A DNA stretch of 64,000 bases from Gonatopus flavifemur (taxonomy: Eukaryota; Arthropoda; Insecta; Hymenoptera; Dryinidae), in the NCBI GenBank assembly GCA_018340375.1, contig JAFFJZ010000010.1, forward strand, positions 12,710,001-12,774,000, read 5' to 3'. Both the position numbers and the translations under genes were made by a program. Within the stretch, counting starts at the first letter, position 1, and the number at the start of each line of letters is the position of its first letter. The notes beneath the pieces were generated by a model that had not been told where the DNA came from, made no database searches, and saw nothing but the letters and a program-made list of their open reading frames with translations. This document shows positions 51,954-63,021 of this stretch, one piece after another.

Positions 51954-54648
51954 GTATGTTATCGTATATCCACCTCATGAATTTATTATACACAAATCAA
52001 ATTTCGGAATTCGCGTATATTATAAAGTTGTAAAGGTCACCCTACGAGGAAAAACCATGTAACAGATTGTCTACTGCGTCAGCGTGGAATAAGGTTCGTC
52101 GATCGCACTGAGAATTCGTGAAATATCATTTCATATCCGAATTGATGAATTTTCTTCAAACAATGAGTCCTGCGAGTACACGATTGAACAGTTTTTTTCC
52201 TTAATCAAAATCTGAGACAAAGGAAGCATCGAATTCTTTCTCGTATTTAAAAGAAACATTCATCGGTGATTCACTCTTATACAGTTTCCAAGTCTCAAGT
52301 CAAACAATACCTTGTACAAAAAACAATGGCTTCTCCAAAATTTCTCGTTCCGGAAAAGATTTTGTCCGGTTACTGTATAGAATTGACGTTCAATTTTATA
52401 GAACGAATTCGTTTTTTTTTTCTTTACGCACGCAAAGTATTTGGACGCGAAATAATGTTTTCCTTGTTTCTACTCGTGCACGTACGTGAGAATCTTTTCA
52501 CGTTTATGTTTACTCCTACCAACTATCCGCATCTTAAACTTGGATCATACGGAAATAGATCGTTGTAATACGAGCCGACCCCCTGATATAGTGCTTTCTC
52601 CTCGAATACTATTTTCAACCCACGCGTCCGACCACAAAAGTCGAAAAAAGGCTGGAAATTGTATTTCATTCACTTTCTAGACAAAAGATCGAAGCAAAGG
52701 TTTTGCAAGCATGTCTAGCGAACAATAAAATGAGAGGTTATATCTTAGTCGAATACAAACAGTTCTCCTAACGTTTACTCAATTTTGCATACTTTGCATA
52801 CTTTTTCCGTTGTGTGCTATCCTAAAAATACATCGAAAATATTAATTGCCTGTCAAACTGGAATTGAGAGTTGTATAATTTTAGCGATCACACTTGATCC
52901 TTGATATTCGACAGAGAATCATGTAAACTCGATAATATTTGAATAGTATGTTATTTTTGTGCTCTAAAGTGAGTGTGTCAAAGGGCAAGGCTAGTAAGAG
53001 GGATTTATTCTGGGAGCTATGCCAGTTGGCTTTTAACTGTACTGTGTAAAAGGTGTATTTTAAAGTGACATATCAAACTGTGTGCAAGTCTTTACATATT
53101 TTCATTAAAGCAAGGTCAGTATCAATTATCTTTCACTTAACAGAGTACAATCGTTGAGCTCTGGGTATTTACACTCTGACAGAAGCACGAGAGAAAGGGT
53201 GATTTTGTGACTAACAATCCCTATCATGGATATAAGAGGTTATTTTTGTGACTATAACAATTATTTACGGAAGTTCACGAGTTGGACGTGAAATTCAAAC
53301 ATCGCGGTATTTATTCGGATTGCTTGTGTCGATGTGACTATTTTCATGCGTCACAAATTCATTTTATACACATGGTAAATGATGTTTTTTATTTACAAGA
53401 ATTCATAGGGGAGGTCGAGTGGATTCAATGAATCATAATCAGTTTTGCATGAATGTGAATGGCCTCCCATGGTACCGGATCATCCATGTGCAATGTGAAT
53501 TAACGCGGGAAATTTAAACGCACGTGAAATTTAGTTCGGTCAAATAAGAATATAAACGAAAAGAACAATCACAACAGAAGTATCAAGTCCCTACGAAAAA
53601 CGTGAGTTCGATGCAAGTGGTTTGAATAATTAATGGAAGAATTTTCCTTTGAAAATCTTGCAAAAAAATCCAGGGAAATTTGGTGACGTGTTTGTCAGTT
53701 TTTCAGTGTTGTGGAGGTTTTTAAAGTAGTTCAAAGGAATTCCCAAGCTTCTATATAGAAACATGAAAACATGGCCGACCAGAATTTTCCAGAGGATTTA
53801 GAGATTCTCAAAAAAATTGTATACACTATTTAACACTTGGAAAAACAATGCATCATATATATCCATCAATTTCGTGGATTTATTCATTAAAATTTGTCTG
53901 TATTCTCAAATACGAGAAACTCTTCTTCAAGAAATTTCAACCCGAAAATTCTACGTGTACTAAGAAATTCCTAGAGAGTGATTCCTCGTTCTCATTTAGT
54001 TTCTTCGCTCTATGTGCCCTAAATTGTTCCAACTTCTACCACGTTGATCAATCTGTTCTTACAACTGGAAATATCAAATGAGGAAGATTTGGAGTTACTT
54101 GGAGTGTATTCAACGAACTTAACTTAGCTATTGTTTTGACGACAGCACATTCGAATAGTTTCTTATAATCGAATTGGCCAGAGGACTGACATTAGTATCC
54201 ATTTAAAGGGAGCATACTAATTAGAAAAGGCAAAATTTCATCCATTCTTCCAAGGTAAACATCTCATAAAAATTCGAGTTTATAGACAATCTTTTCTTCT
54301 AATGAATATTTTTTCAAAATGGCGAACCTACGGGACGACCTTTGAAACCATTTTTTTAGTAGAAAATGACGACCGTAATCCTCATCTGAAACAAAAAGAC
54401 AGAATAGTTTTTTGAAATTGATATTAATTTCCTCGCCGTGAACCTCGATCCACTTACAATTATGCACTTGTTTTTTTCTTTTAATAAATAATGAAAAGTT
54501 CAAAACTAACCAGTTTTTTACTTCTTTAGCAATAAAAAAAAGGAACATTTTTATTGCAATTTTCAGAATCAATAGAGTCCATATTGTTTGATATGATATT
54601 AAAAAGTTGTGTATACTCTCTAAATTTTTTAAAGCGAAAGATTCACTG
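51954..54648. other. No exon recognised (possible long intron)
   Basis: AT-rich, no strong inverted repeats, several short ORFs without recognisable similarity. TATAAGAGGTTATTTTTGTG (about 53230) is inverted near 62860-62900. The segment at about 54010-54130 (GTTCCAACTTCTACCACGTT) resembles 47215-47335, a diverged dispersed repeat. Confidence 0.4.
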
Positions 54649-54652
54649 TTAA

Positions 54653-55340
54653 GGGGAAGTTCTCATCAAGCGAATGCCGAAATAAGGTGATTTTCTCGGA
54701 TTTTTGTTCTTAAGAAGGAAGTCAATTAAGAACTCGAGTTATTTAAAACTCATTAAATAAAAAATATTCTTAAGTTAAAGGATTCGTATCCCGAAACTTC
54801 GAAGGCGTTTTTCTCGAAACCATGTTTTTCAAGTTTGGCTCCACGATATCTCAAAAACTACTGAACGGATCGCTTTTTTTTTATTTCGAAGCTGATTGAA
54901 TTTATTGGAGGATGAACCTAAATGGAGATGACATTTGCGTTTTTTTTCTTTTTATAGCACTTTGAAGCGCGACAAAAAGGTGACAAAACGCTACCAAAAG
55001 TTTGCAAGTCTGTTATTTTTTTAACTTTGGACTTTTCATTCGTTTTATTGATACAACCTCCAACAAATATAATATACTAGATGAAAATTTTTGAATTTTT
55101 TATTTCTGATGATTTTTGTAAGTTCTATAATGGCGCCCGATTGATTACTGTTTTTTTAGGTGGTTATGTTTCAACGCGTATCAACAATTCCCATGCCATT
55201 ATTTTTTACTGAAAAAAATTTTTTATGTACTCAAAAACTATTAACAAGTGTGAAAACCCCCCGAGTTCTTTATTTACTTCCATGAAACAAAAAATCGACA
55301 AAATCACCTTATTATGGGGTCGCTAGATAAGAGCCTTCCC
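54653..55340. mobile_element. TTAA-flanked element with short inverted ends
   Basis: TTAA on both sides (54649-54652, 55341-55344). Ends GGGGAAGTTCTCATC and GATAAGAGCCTTCCC; just inside, AATAAGGTGATTTTCTCG pairs with GACAAAATCACCTTATT. AT-rich interior, no transposase. piggyBac- or Kolobok-like by its duplication. Confidence 0.78.
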
Positions 55341-55349
55341 TTAATGAGT

Positions 55350-55570
55350 GACTTTTCACTCCATAAAAGTGAAAATTCATTCTTTCAGAGTGCAATTTCT
55401 CCTCGCCTTGATGAGCGGAACTTTATCCTTTTATAAGACTGAAATGCGCACCCCAGTAGAGTGAATATTCACTATTACGGAGTGGATTCTCACTCTCATC
55501 GAACTGATAGTGATTTTACTTCATGAGAGTAGATTTTCACTCCAAGAAATTCAAAGAGCAAGTTTTGAGC
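55350..55570. repeat. Short-unit repeat, GTGAAAATTCACTC
   Basis: Alternating ACTCCATAAAAGTGAA, GAGTGAATATTCACTA and AGTAGATTTTCACTCC steps form a degenerate palindromic array. A comparable array (CACTCTCAAAGTGG, ATGTGAATTCACC) lies at 60490-60720. Confidence 0.55.
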
Positions 55571-56366
55571 AAGAACGATTCGATAGTTTCCGCGTAGTTT
55601 CCTACGTTAGTTGAAAAAAAAAAATGCAATTCGTGGGAAAACACGTTCAAAGTTTGCTAATGTTTCCTTTGCGGATAACCTGTCGTTAAATGATTGGTCA
55701 TTCTAATCAACAGTCAATCGGCCATGGCTGATTCCGATAGATTCCAGATCCTTGTGATAACACTGAAGTTTGAACTACAAAAAAATGAATAAAATTTGAG
55801 AATTCTTTGAATCAAGGACATTCGTCAGAGGCAAAGTGACTAGAAGCCCCCCCAATTTTCTCAACGATTAATGAATAAAATCAATTTTAATTAGGAGATG
55901 CACCTTTTTTGGGATAACAAAGGAAATGCGGCTAGTAAATTCTTGGAGAGGTGATGAATGTTCTTGAGGGCATTCCGTCGAGCCTAGAGTTCCTAGATCT
56001 CTCTATCCAAAATACTCAAAGATTACTTCATTGGAAAGGAACGAAACAACCAGCCAGACCTTCTATTCGTATGGAACAAGGTCTGGCTGGCTCATTTTCT
56101 CCACTTTATTCAATTACCTTTGAGTGTTTTGGGTGAAGGAATCTAGTAACTTTCGCTCCCACTGAGGGCTTTTGGTAATTAATCTGCGATACCTGTCCAT
56201 GAAATAGACCTACAACTTCCTCGTACAGCTGAGTTTCATTGAAAATATCTTTTTTTCGTGATTGCTGAACTTCTTTTGATGCGGGATGTGAACAACGATT
56301 GTGACGCTCTAAGCGTATGTAACACAAGAATGAACGTACCACTGGGACGAGTCCGAATTTCGCTTT

Positions 56367-56697
56367 GAGGGGACACCAGTGTACCATCCGAGTAAAGAAT
56401 TTGTCTGCGATATTTCTTCGAACTGAACATACGAAACAGTCTGAAATTTCCAGGGTTTAATCTTTGATACTTTACAAATTGCGGCACATAGCCCAAATTT
56501 CGAATTTCGGAAAAAAGTGTTTTTTCTCAGTCGGTAAAAGAGAATTTCTTTTCGAAAATCAAAATTCGAACTATGTACCGCAATTTGTAAAGTATCAAAA
56601 GATATTCCCTGAAAATTTCAGACTGTGTCATGAATTTAGTTCGGAGAAATCTTGCAGACAAAATCTTGATTTGGATGGTACGCTGGTTTCTCCTTAA
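56367..56697. repeat. Long hairpin, TACTTTACAAATTGCGGCAC arms
   Basis: GGGGACACCAGTGTACCATCC at the outer left (first 20 bases matter) pairs with GGATGGTACGCTGGTTTCTCC at the right. TTTGATACTTTACAAATTGC pairs with GCAATTTGTAAAGTATCAAA. About 150-bp arms. Confidence 0.8.
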
Positions 56698-56725
56698 CAC
56701 TCTGCAGGGATATTTTCGAGTGTTT

Positions 56726-56812
56726 CCCATATAGCAGAAAAGTTCTAAAAGATTTATTTATGAATGCATTGTATTCATAGGGAGCTCTCTCAGAACTCTT
56801 GTGCTGTCTGAA
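56726..56812. mobile_element. 87-bp CCC-type MITE, TT duplication
   Basis: Left end CCCATATAGCAGAAAAG; right end CTTGTGCTGTCTGAA (GGG decayed to GAA); TT on both sides. Same subfamily as 10313-10399. Confidence 0.72.
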
Positions 56813-57719
56813 TTTTATATCATTTCATGAAAAAAGAACATGTCAATTTTTTGACGATTCTAATTAGTGCGTTCCCCTTAAGGAGATACTAGTGCCGTAA
56901 TGAGAGCCGAATCTTTTATCTCAAATTATTCGGAAACGCTATAATAAAATTGAAAGTTTGCTCTGTACAGTAATTCTATATGCAGTCAAAAATCGCTGTA
57001 CAAGGCAATATTTTGATTTTGTTCTAGTAAGTCTGTAGAAGTTAACCAATCATTGAACTCTTGGGGGATTTTCGTTTTGGAACATCAGCTCTTGTTATCG
57101 CACTTCCGGGTATCTGAACCGTTACCCATTCAGGACATGTCCCTCCGACTCGAGCTTCTAAGTCTTCACATAATATTTAAACAGTTGTAGATAGCTCCAC
57201 ACGACTATTAGCTGACACTTGAATTCAATTCAAGTTATACATAATCAAATAATTCGTGGAATGAACGAAAATCAGTTTGTTGGCTCATGAATATACAAAT
57301 TTACAAAAATCACAAAACCAATTTGTCTTGACATATTGTAAAATGGAACTTTTTGGTTATGTTTATCAATTGTTTCGAACCACTAGATCGTTCGCCACCT
57401 GGATTTTAATGAACAATATGTGAGAATGAGGAATATTGAAAAATGTGTGAGTCGGAGGGGCCTGATTCAGGATAACGAGAGGATGAGATGCAGATTAGCA
57501 CCGCGTTGTTTCCTCCCATTGGTAATTCCCATTGATCAAACTGTGGAGCCTTCCGAAGTAGCTAATCCATGAGGAAGAAGTGATAATCTAACAATCCTGA
57601 ATGGTAGAGTCATAGAGTCTTGGAGAGTCGATTTCCCGAACAGGCATTGTCCTAAAGTTAATTGTCCTGAAAATTTTATATTGGGCAATGTTTGGAATGT
57701 GGAAGAACTACCAACAGAA

Positions 57720-57957
57720 CCCGTACAGCACCGGACATTTCTACGTTGCCTCCCTGGAGCCTTCCGAAGTAGCTGATCCAAGTGATCCGGATCACTTTCC
57801 GATCAATCAAAATGCTTGAAGAGTGATCCGGATCACTAGGATCGGCTACTTCGGAAGGCTCCTATATCACCTCTCCTTAGAATCCCCGTTCATCCACCAT
57901 TTATCCACGTAGAGTCGACGGAGATGCGAGAGGGAAATCCGTGGGTGTGCTGTTGGG
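57720..57957. mobile_element. CCC-type MITE (CCCRTACAGCAC family) with nested hairpin
   Basis: Ends CCCGTACAGCACCGGACATT and GTGGGTGTGCTGTTGGGG; AA on both sides. A hairpin is inserted at about 57755-57863. Confidence 0.82.
57755..57863. repeat. Hairpin GGAGCCTTCCGAAGTAGC
   Basis: GGAGCCTTCCGAAGTAGCTG with AAGTGATCCGGATCACTTTC is matched inverted by AGTGATCCGGATCACTAGGA and CTACTTCGGAAGGCTCC. Half copies occur at about 49420, 57543 and 58206. Confidence 0.85.
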
Positions 57958-58060
57958 GAAAGCTGTCGGTACTGTGGAGTTCGGTGTTGTATTAATCCGG
58001 TGTTATGATCATATATGTAATGTTCCTATACTACCAGTGCCCCTATCCTTCCCATAAGAG

Positions 58061-58136
58061 CTCAGATAGCACAAAAGTTATAAAAAAGCTCGTTATGAAT
58101 ACTTTCTATCCATGAGGAACTCTTGTGCGATTTAGG
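58061..58136. repeat. Degenerate copy of the 87-bp CCC subfamily
   Basis: CTCAGATAGCACAAAAGTT at the left and GAACTCTTGTGCGATTTAGG at the right; shortened, no clear duplication. Confidence 0.55.
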
Positions 58137-58995
58137 TAGAGCACGATCAAACATCACGATACCGACAATACAGCAACCTCTCACTCGCTAGCATTGCAGA
58201 GCAATCTAAGGAGTCTTCGAAGTAGCTGATCTAGGTGATCCGGATTACTTTCCAACATTTTTGGTTGGTTAAAAAGCTGATCCGATTAGAGACCCTCGAG
58301 CAGAGCTGCTGTCAGATGAGCATTGCCGTTGAGGGGAAGGGTACCCCCACTATTGTTCCATGTATACAAGTTACACGTGTGCATGGGTTCGGGGGCGTCC
58401 ATTGATTATGTGAGGTGTTCAAGGGGGGGGGGGGATCAAGCTAGATCTTTCCAAATCTCACTTGGGAGAGAGGGGAAGTCGTATCAAATATGTAATTTTT
58501 TTTTCTAGCAGAAAACGGTGTAAAATTGCGTGAAATTCTTTTGAAAAAATTTTATAACATTTAATTTCATCACTGTGATTTTAAATTACAGTAATATTCT
58601 CAAATACTAGTCTCTGCTAGTCTCAAATAAAAGTAATAGGACGAATTGTGCTTTTATTTTTTTTTGATAATCCAACGCATCCACACTCGGAACACAAATT
58701 TTGGAAAACCTCGCGTGAGATGAGGGGAGGGGAGGAGTTGCGGAAAATCTTACGAAATCTTACCAAGGGGAGACGGAGGGTCAAAAAATTTTCAAAAATG
58801 TCTCACGTAACTAATGAACGCCCTCTTTCGTGCGGAGGTGAGAGTATATAGATGAACGATGGTAGGAGTATTATTCCCCTCAATGGCAATGCCCGTCTGG
58901 CAGCTGTGGCGACAATAAAAATATTCATTTCCTACAATTCATTCAGGGAGTTGGCGGGCGGGACCTGTCACCGACTAAAGTTTTGTTGGGAATAT

Positions 58996-59102
58996 CCCTA
59001 ACAGCACTCGGAGGTTTTTAAAACGTTTTAAGAACATTCGAACGTGTCGAAAACATTCTTGGAATGCTTTAAAAACGTCCGGGGAACATGATGCTGTCCG
59101 GG
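58996..59102. mobile_element. 107-bp CCC-type MITE, AT duplication
   Basis: Ends CCCTAACAGCACTCGG and ATGATGCTGTCCGGG; AT on both sides. The interior AAAACGTTTTAAGAACATTC is unlike the other 107-bp members. Confidence 0.85.
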
Positions 59103-59218
59103 ATAAAAGCATTGCATATATGGTTTTGATACGCCTATCATAAAACAATCAGGAAAGAGTCTCTCCAATGATTATGTAAACTTTCAAGTGAAACATAAGA
59201 AACCATCTAGTAACTTAG

Positions 59219-59627
59219 TACTATATGATACGCTAAGAGCAAAAGTGAAACTCAAATTGTTGTCAAAACAGGGCAGGAACTTTCGAGAACAAGAATGGAA
59301 CGTCAAAAGTTAAAAGCGATACGCCTATAATTCGGAATAAGAGAACAACCACAGATATCTCCGGGCAAAAACGAACAACTCGAAAGCTCGAGCAAAAATG
59401 AACCACTGCGTAAATATAGGATTGGGTTGTGCGGTGATTCGTTTTTGTTCGCACTTTTCAATGTTTCATTTTTGTCTAGAGATTTTTGCGATTGCTTTTT
59501 TGTTCTGAATTATAGGTGTATCGCATTTAACTGTTGACATTCCTTCTTGCTCTCAAAAGTTCCTGTCCTGTTTTTGCTTAACAATAATTTGAGTGTCACT
59601 TATGCTCTTAGCTTATCATATAGAGGT
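59219..59627. repeat. Long imperfect palindrome
   Basis: CTATATGATACGCTAAGAGC at the left pairs with GCTCTTAGCTTATCATATAG at the right; inside, GAACTTTCGAGAACAAGAAT and GCGATACGCCTATAATTC pair with complements. Confidence 0.78.
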
Positions 59628-59737
59628 TCTCGTTGAAATAGTCAATGGCTCAGTTCGTTTAGTACCCCCCAAGTCTCTTCAACTTACTCCGAGTATTTCG
59701 GATTCGCTATTTTCAGTTACAGAAACGAATTGATCTG

Positions 59738-60111
59738 CACGGAAAAAATTTTAGGACTGTGAGAGTTCGAAATTTATATAACTCTAACAGTTCAATTATT
59801 TTTGTTCATGTAAGTTCAAAATTCGAATCCTCAGAGTTCAAAACAACATTGAACTCGTATGACTCTTATAGTCACACGATCCACGCCATTAAATTCAAAA
59901 GTTTGGTGTGAGAGAGTGCGGTGCTGCGTCAAACTATTGGATTTGATGGCCCACACCGTGTGACTATAAGAGTTCGATGTTGTTTTGAATTTTTACAATT
60001 CAATTTTTCAACCGTGTCAAGCCAAAAAGTTGCACTGTGACTGTTCAAATTACATTTGAACTATTTCAGTACAAACAGTTGTATTGATTCAGTCCTAAAA
60101 TTTCTTCCGTG
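59738..60111. mobile_element. CACKG-type foldback, TG duplication
   Basis: Ends CACGGAAAAAATTTTAGGAC and GTCCTAAAATTTCTTCCGTG; TG on both sides. Arms contain TATAGTCACACG/CGTGTGACTATA. Confidence 0.9.
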
Positions 60112-60142
60112 TGTTCGGTACAAGTTGGAACATCTAGAGACA

Positions 60143-60256
60143 CATGGAGGATGCTTCCGATTGCAGGCAGGGGCTAGCCCCTAGGGCTAGAATACTGGAT
60201 CCCCATTGGCTGAATCATGGCCCCTGGGGCCAAGACCTCTCGCAATCGGAAGCACC
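60143..60256. repeat. GC-rich hairpin GGATGCTTCCGATTGC
   Basis: GATGCTTCCGATTGCAGGCA at the left pairs with CGCAATCGGAAGCACCC at the right; inner GGGGCTAGCCCC and GGCCCCTGGGGCC palindromes. Confidence 0.7.
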
Positions 60257-60262
60257 CAGACG

Positions 60263-60457
60263 CAGTGTTGCCGGTGTTGCGATATTCATCGAGTTGGGGA
60301 AATCGCAGCTTGGTCACGTGACTACATTTCGCACTGACACATGTGAATGCTTCCATCAGTGAATCGCTCACCGACAAGAGCATCCACATGTGTTAGTGCG
60401 AAATGTAGTGACGTGACAAAACTGCGCTTTCCCAGCTCGACGAATATCACAATACTG
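60263..60457. mobile_element. Degenerate hAT-type MITE
   Basis: The body (GAAATCGCAGCTTGGTCACG, CATTTCGCACTGACACATGT) matches 1343-1527; ends CAGTGTTGC and CAATACTG; the 8-bp duplication is not conserved. Confidence 0.7.
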
Positions 60458-61073
60458 CATAGATGAAACGAACCTGTGAACATTTTTTCCGAAATTTACC
60501 ACTCTCAAAGTGGTAACGAATATTACCTACTTTCAATGTGACGTTTTTCCATTAATATGAATGTGAATTCACCACTATGAGTGTAAAATTCATACTGAAA
60601 CAAATGTGAATTCCCTTCATTCAGTGTGGCGATTTCATGAAAAATCTGTAATTTTACAACCGTCTGTAAATACGTCACTTTCAATGTAGGGAATTTTATT
60701 ACCTACTTTGAAAGTAAAGTTTTTACCGATTTTATGATAGTTTATAATTGTTCATCATAAGTTTACAAATGTACTGTAATATACCAATCAGGGGGGTGAA
60801 ACCGATATAGGAAAAGTGGGAACAAACGCCAGACCAAAGTGGGGTTCATTCCAACCAATCTGAAATTCAGAAAGTGTGAGTCCCAGCAGAAATTTCGACA
60901 GTATCCAATGAGATGATTTATACCTTGATTCGCCAGACGAAAACGAGATGTCGTGGTATACTAATTTCACAATCTTTGTTGCCAGATTTCATACACTCAG
61001 TTTCACCCCTCTGATGCCAATATTCAGAGTAGTGTATTTACAAAATTTTTGTGAAAATCCGACTTAGTCTTTG

Positions 61074-61356
61074 CCCTGATAACACACGAAGAATTCTTTT
61101 TCAAAAACAAGAATAGAATTCTTCAAGAACTCTTTTCGAACTAATGAATTCATCAAGAGCTCTGGAGGAGTTCAATGTTTGTGATATTGAGTCCTTTGGG
61201 AGTCCTAAAACAATACTCTCAGCATTCTCAAAGAACTCTTTAATGTCCCAAACATTAAACTCCCTCAGAGCTCTTTATGAATTCATTAGTTCCAAAAGAG
61301 TTCTTGAAGGATTCTATTCTTGTTTTTGAAAAAGAATTCTTCGTGTGTTATCAGGG
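61074..61356. mobile_element. 283-bp CCC-type foldback
   Basis: Ends CCCTGATAACACACGAAGAA and TTCTTCGTGTGTTATCAGGG, perfect over 20 bp; arms pair almost throughout (TTTTTCAAAAACAAGAATAG). Flanks TG and CG differ by one base. Sister of 8359-8609. Confidence 0.9.
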
Positions 61357-61505
61357 CGTATTTCGCCTACGTTCAGAATAATGATAATATGAATTTTTTC
61401 AAATTAAATTCACAATTAGGAACGGGAAATCTCATTCGCGAAAAAACAATTTTATAGAGGACAGTGCAGATCCTAGGGAATTCAAGATGGCAAGCCTCAT
61501 GCAAG

Positions 61506-61659
61506 CAGCGTTGCTAGTTGCCGGTATTCCCTAGAAAAATCTTCAGCATCTGATGATTGGTTATTTCTTGTACAACCAGCCAATCATATTTTCAATTTGG
61601 AAAGAAATGACCAATGCCAAAAAATCTGAAGATTTTTCTAGGGAATACTGGCATCACTG
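61506..61659. mobile_element. hAT-type MITE, 8-bp duplication CATGCAAG
   Basis: Ends CAGCGTTGCTAGTTGCCGGT and ATACTGGCATCACTG; CATGCAAG on both sides (61498-61505, 61660-61667). Arms share TTCCCTAGAAAAATCTTCAG. Confidence 0.93.
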
Positions 61660-62092
61660 CATGCAAGGGAGTAAACAAAAACATTGATAAATGAATATAT
61701 GGTTCGGTAAGGTAGCGAGTGCTCGAAAGACCATTTACCCGAAAGCATTTTAGAAGGGTCAAGAACTTCTAGTAATTATCCTCGGATTCACAAATCATTG
61801 TCTCTCGGGTAAATGCAATTTCGGGCATTTGCTTACCCAACACTCGAGCACTGAACAATACTTTTTGTTCACTTACTCTTTATATTTTGTTTCACAAATA
61901 ATCAAACAATTTCAATTATGATTGTGAGGTTATGGTACTTCGTTTTTGTTTCCTCTCTTCATCAGACTCTTTGATATTGTTCAGTGATTTTTTCATGAAT
62001 TACATTTGGCAGCCATTTCTACTACATCATTCCCATTTCACTCTGTTACTAGGGATGCTTCTTTCGGATTCTTCTACTTCGTTGTGCAAAAG

Positions 62093-62179
62093 TCTAAATA
62101 GCACAAGAGTTCTAAAGCAGTTCTTCATGTACACATTGTGTTTATTACGACCTGTTTTAGAACTCTTGTGCTATTTGAA
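62093..62179. mobile_element. 87-bp CCC-type MITE, eroded ends
   Basis: TCTAAATAGCACAAGAGTTC at the left pairs with GAACTCTTGTGCTATTTGAA at the right. Tips have decayed from CCC/GGG and flanks do not match. Confidence 0.65.
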
Positions 62180-62940
62180 AAGCTCGATGAAATAGTTGGT
62201 GAATTGAATCCGTTTTTCCCTTCTATCTTTGATCAGTTCTGGCCAAACTATATCATAACTCAGAAATTCTTGATGACAATTGAATTCTCAACCACCTAAA
62301 AATTTGAGAAATGATTTACGTTGATCGATCATATAGGTAAAAAAATGTTTAAAATTCAATATTATGATCATAATCGAATCTCATTCGTGAGTGTTCCTAA
62401 ATTGATGAAATAGAGAGGGCATGGATTAAATCCACTGACTGTAATAAACCCAACTCTGCTACCATTGGTTAATCAGTGGGAAGTTTAGTGATTTGACTAA
62501 AAATCACTAGTTGTTAGCCAATGACAATCAGTCAAGATTCTTGCATACTACCGAGATAATCATTGGCAATCCCTCTGATGATTTGAGGTTATCTTCCATG
62601 ATGGATCTTGTATTCTTTTCGTTTATATGTGTATGGGCTAACCAACGTTTATCGTGCGTTGACTTCTGATACCCTCATTGTAAATAACTGTGAAGTGTGA
62701 GAATTTGAAAATGATCTCATTCCGCTTGAGAAACTAATGATTATTTATATCAATTCACTTGTAGTATCACGATCAATGTTACCGACTATGTAAACAAATG
62801 CACATTTGTCTCGCGTAAGCTATATCTATTACAATCCAATAAAAAGCATGTGATGACAACAAAAATAACCTCTTTTATCTATATGAAGGTGATCGTTATA
62901 GTCATAAAATTTCCCTTAATTCTCTCATATTTTCCTCAGA
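62180..62940. other. Region upstream of neurochondrin, nothing recognised
   Basis: AT-rich, no strong repeats or exons. The phrase CTTGCATACTACCG at about 62540 echoes the repeat at 48903-49680. Confidence 0.35.
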
Positions 62941-62941
62941 G

Positions 62942-62949
62942 TATAAATA
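62942..62949 (+). promoter_or_regulatory. Possible TATA box before neurochondrin
   Basis: TATAAATA 73 bases before the start codon. Against it, TTTTTCATTGCAG at 62987-62999 looks like a splice acceptor 22 bases before the ATG, which would make this sequence intronic. Both readings are open. Confidence 0.25.
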
Positions 62950-63021
62950 ACCACATTGGAACTATAATTTGAAATTGATGACAAAATTTTTCATTGCAGA
63001 TAGAAACTTTATATTGTCACC

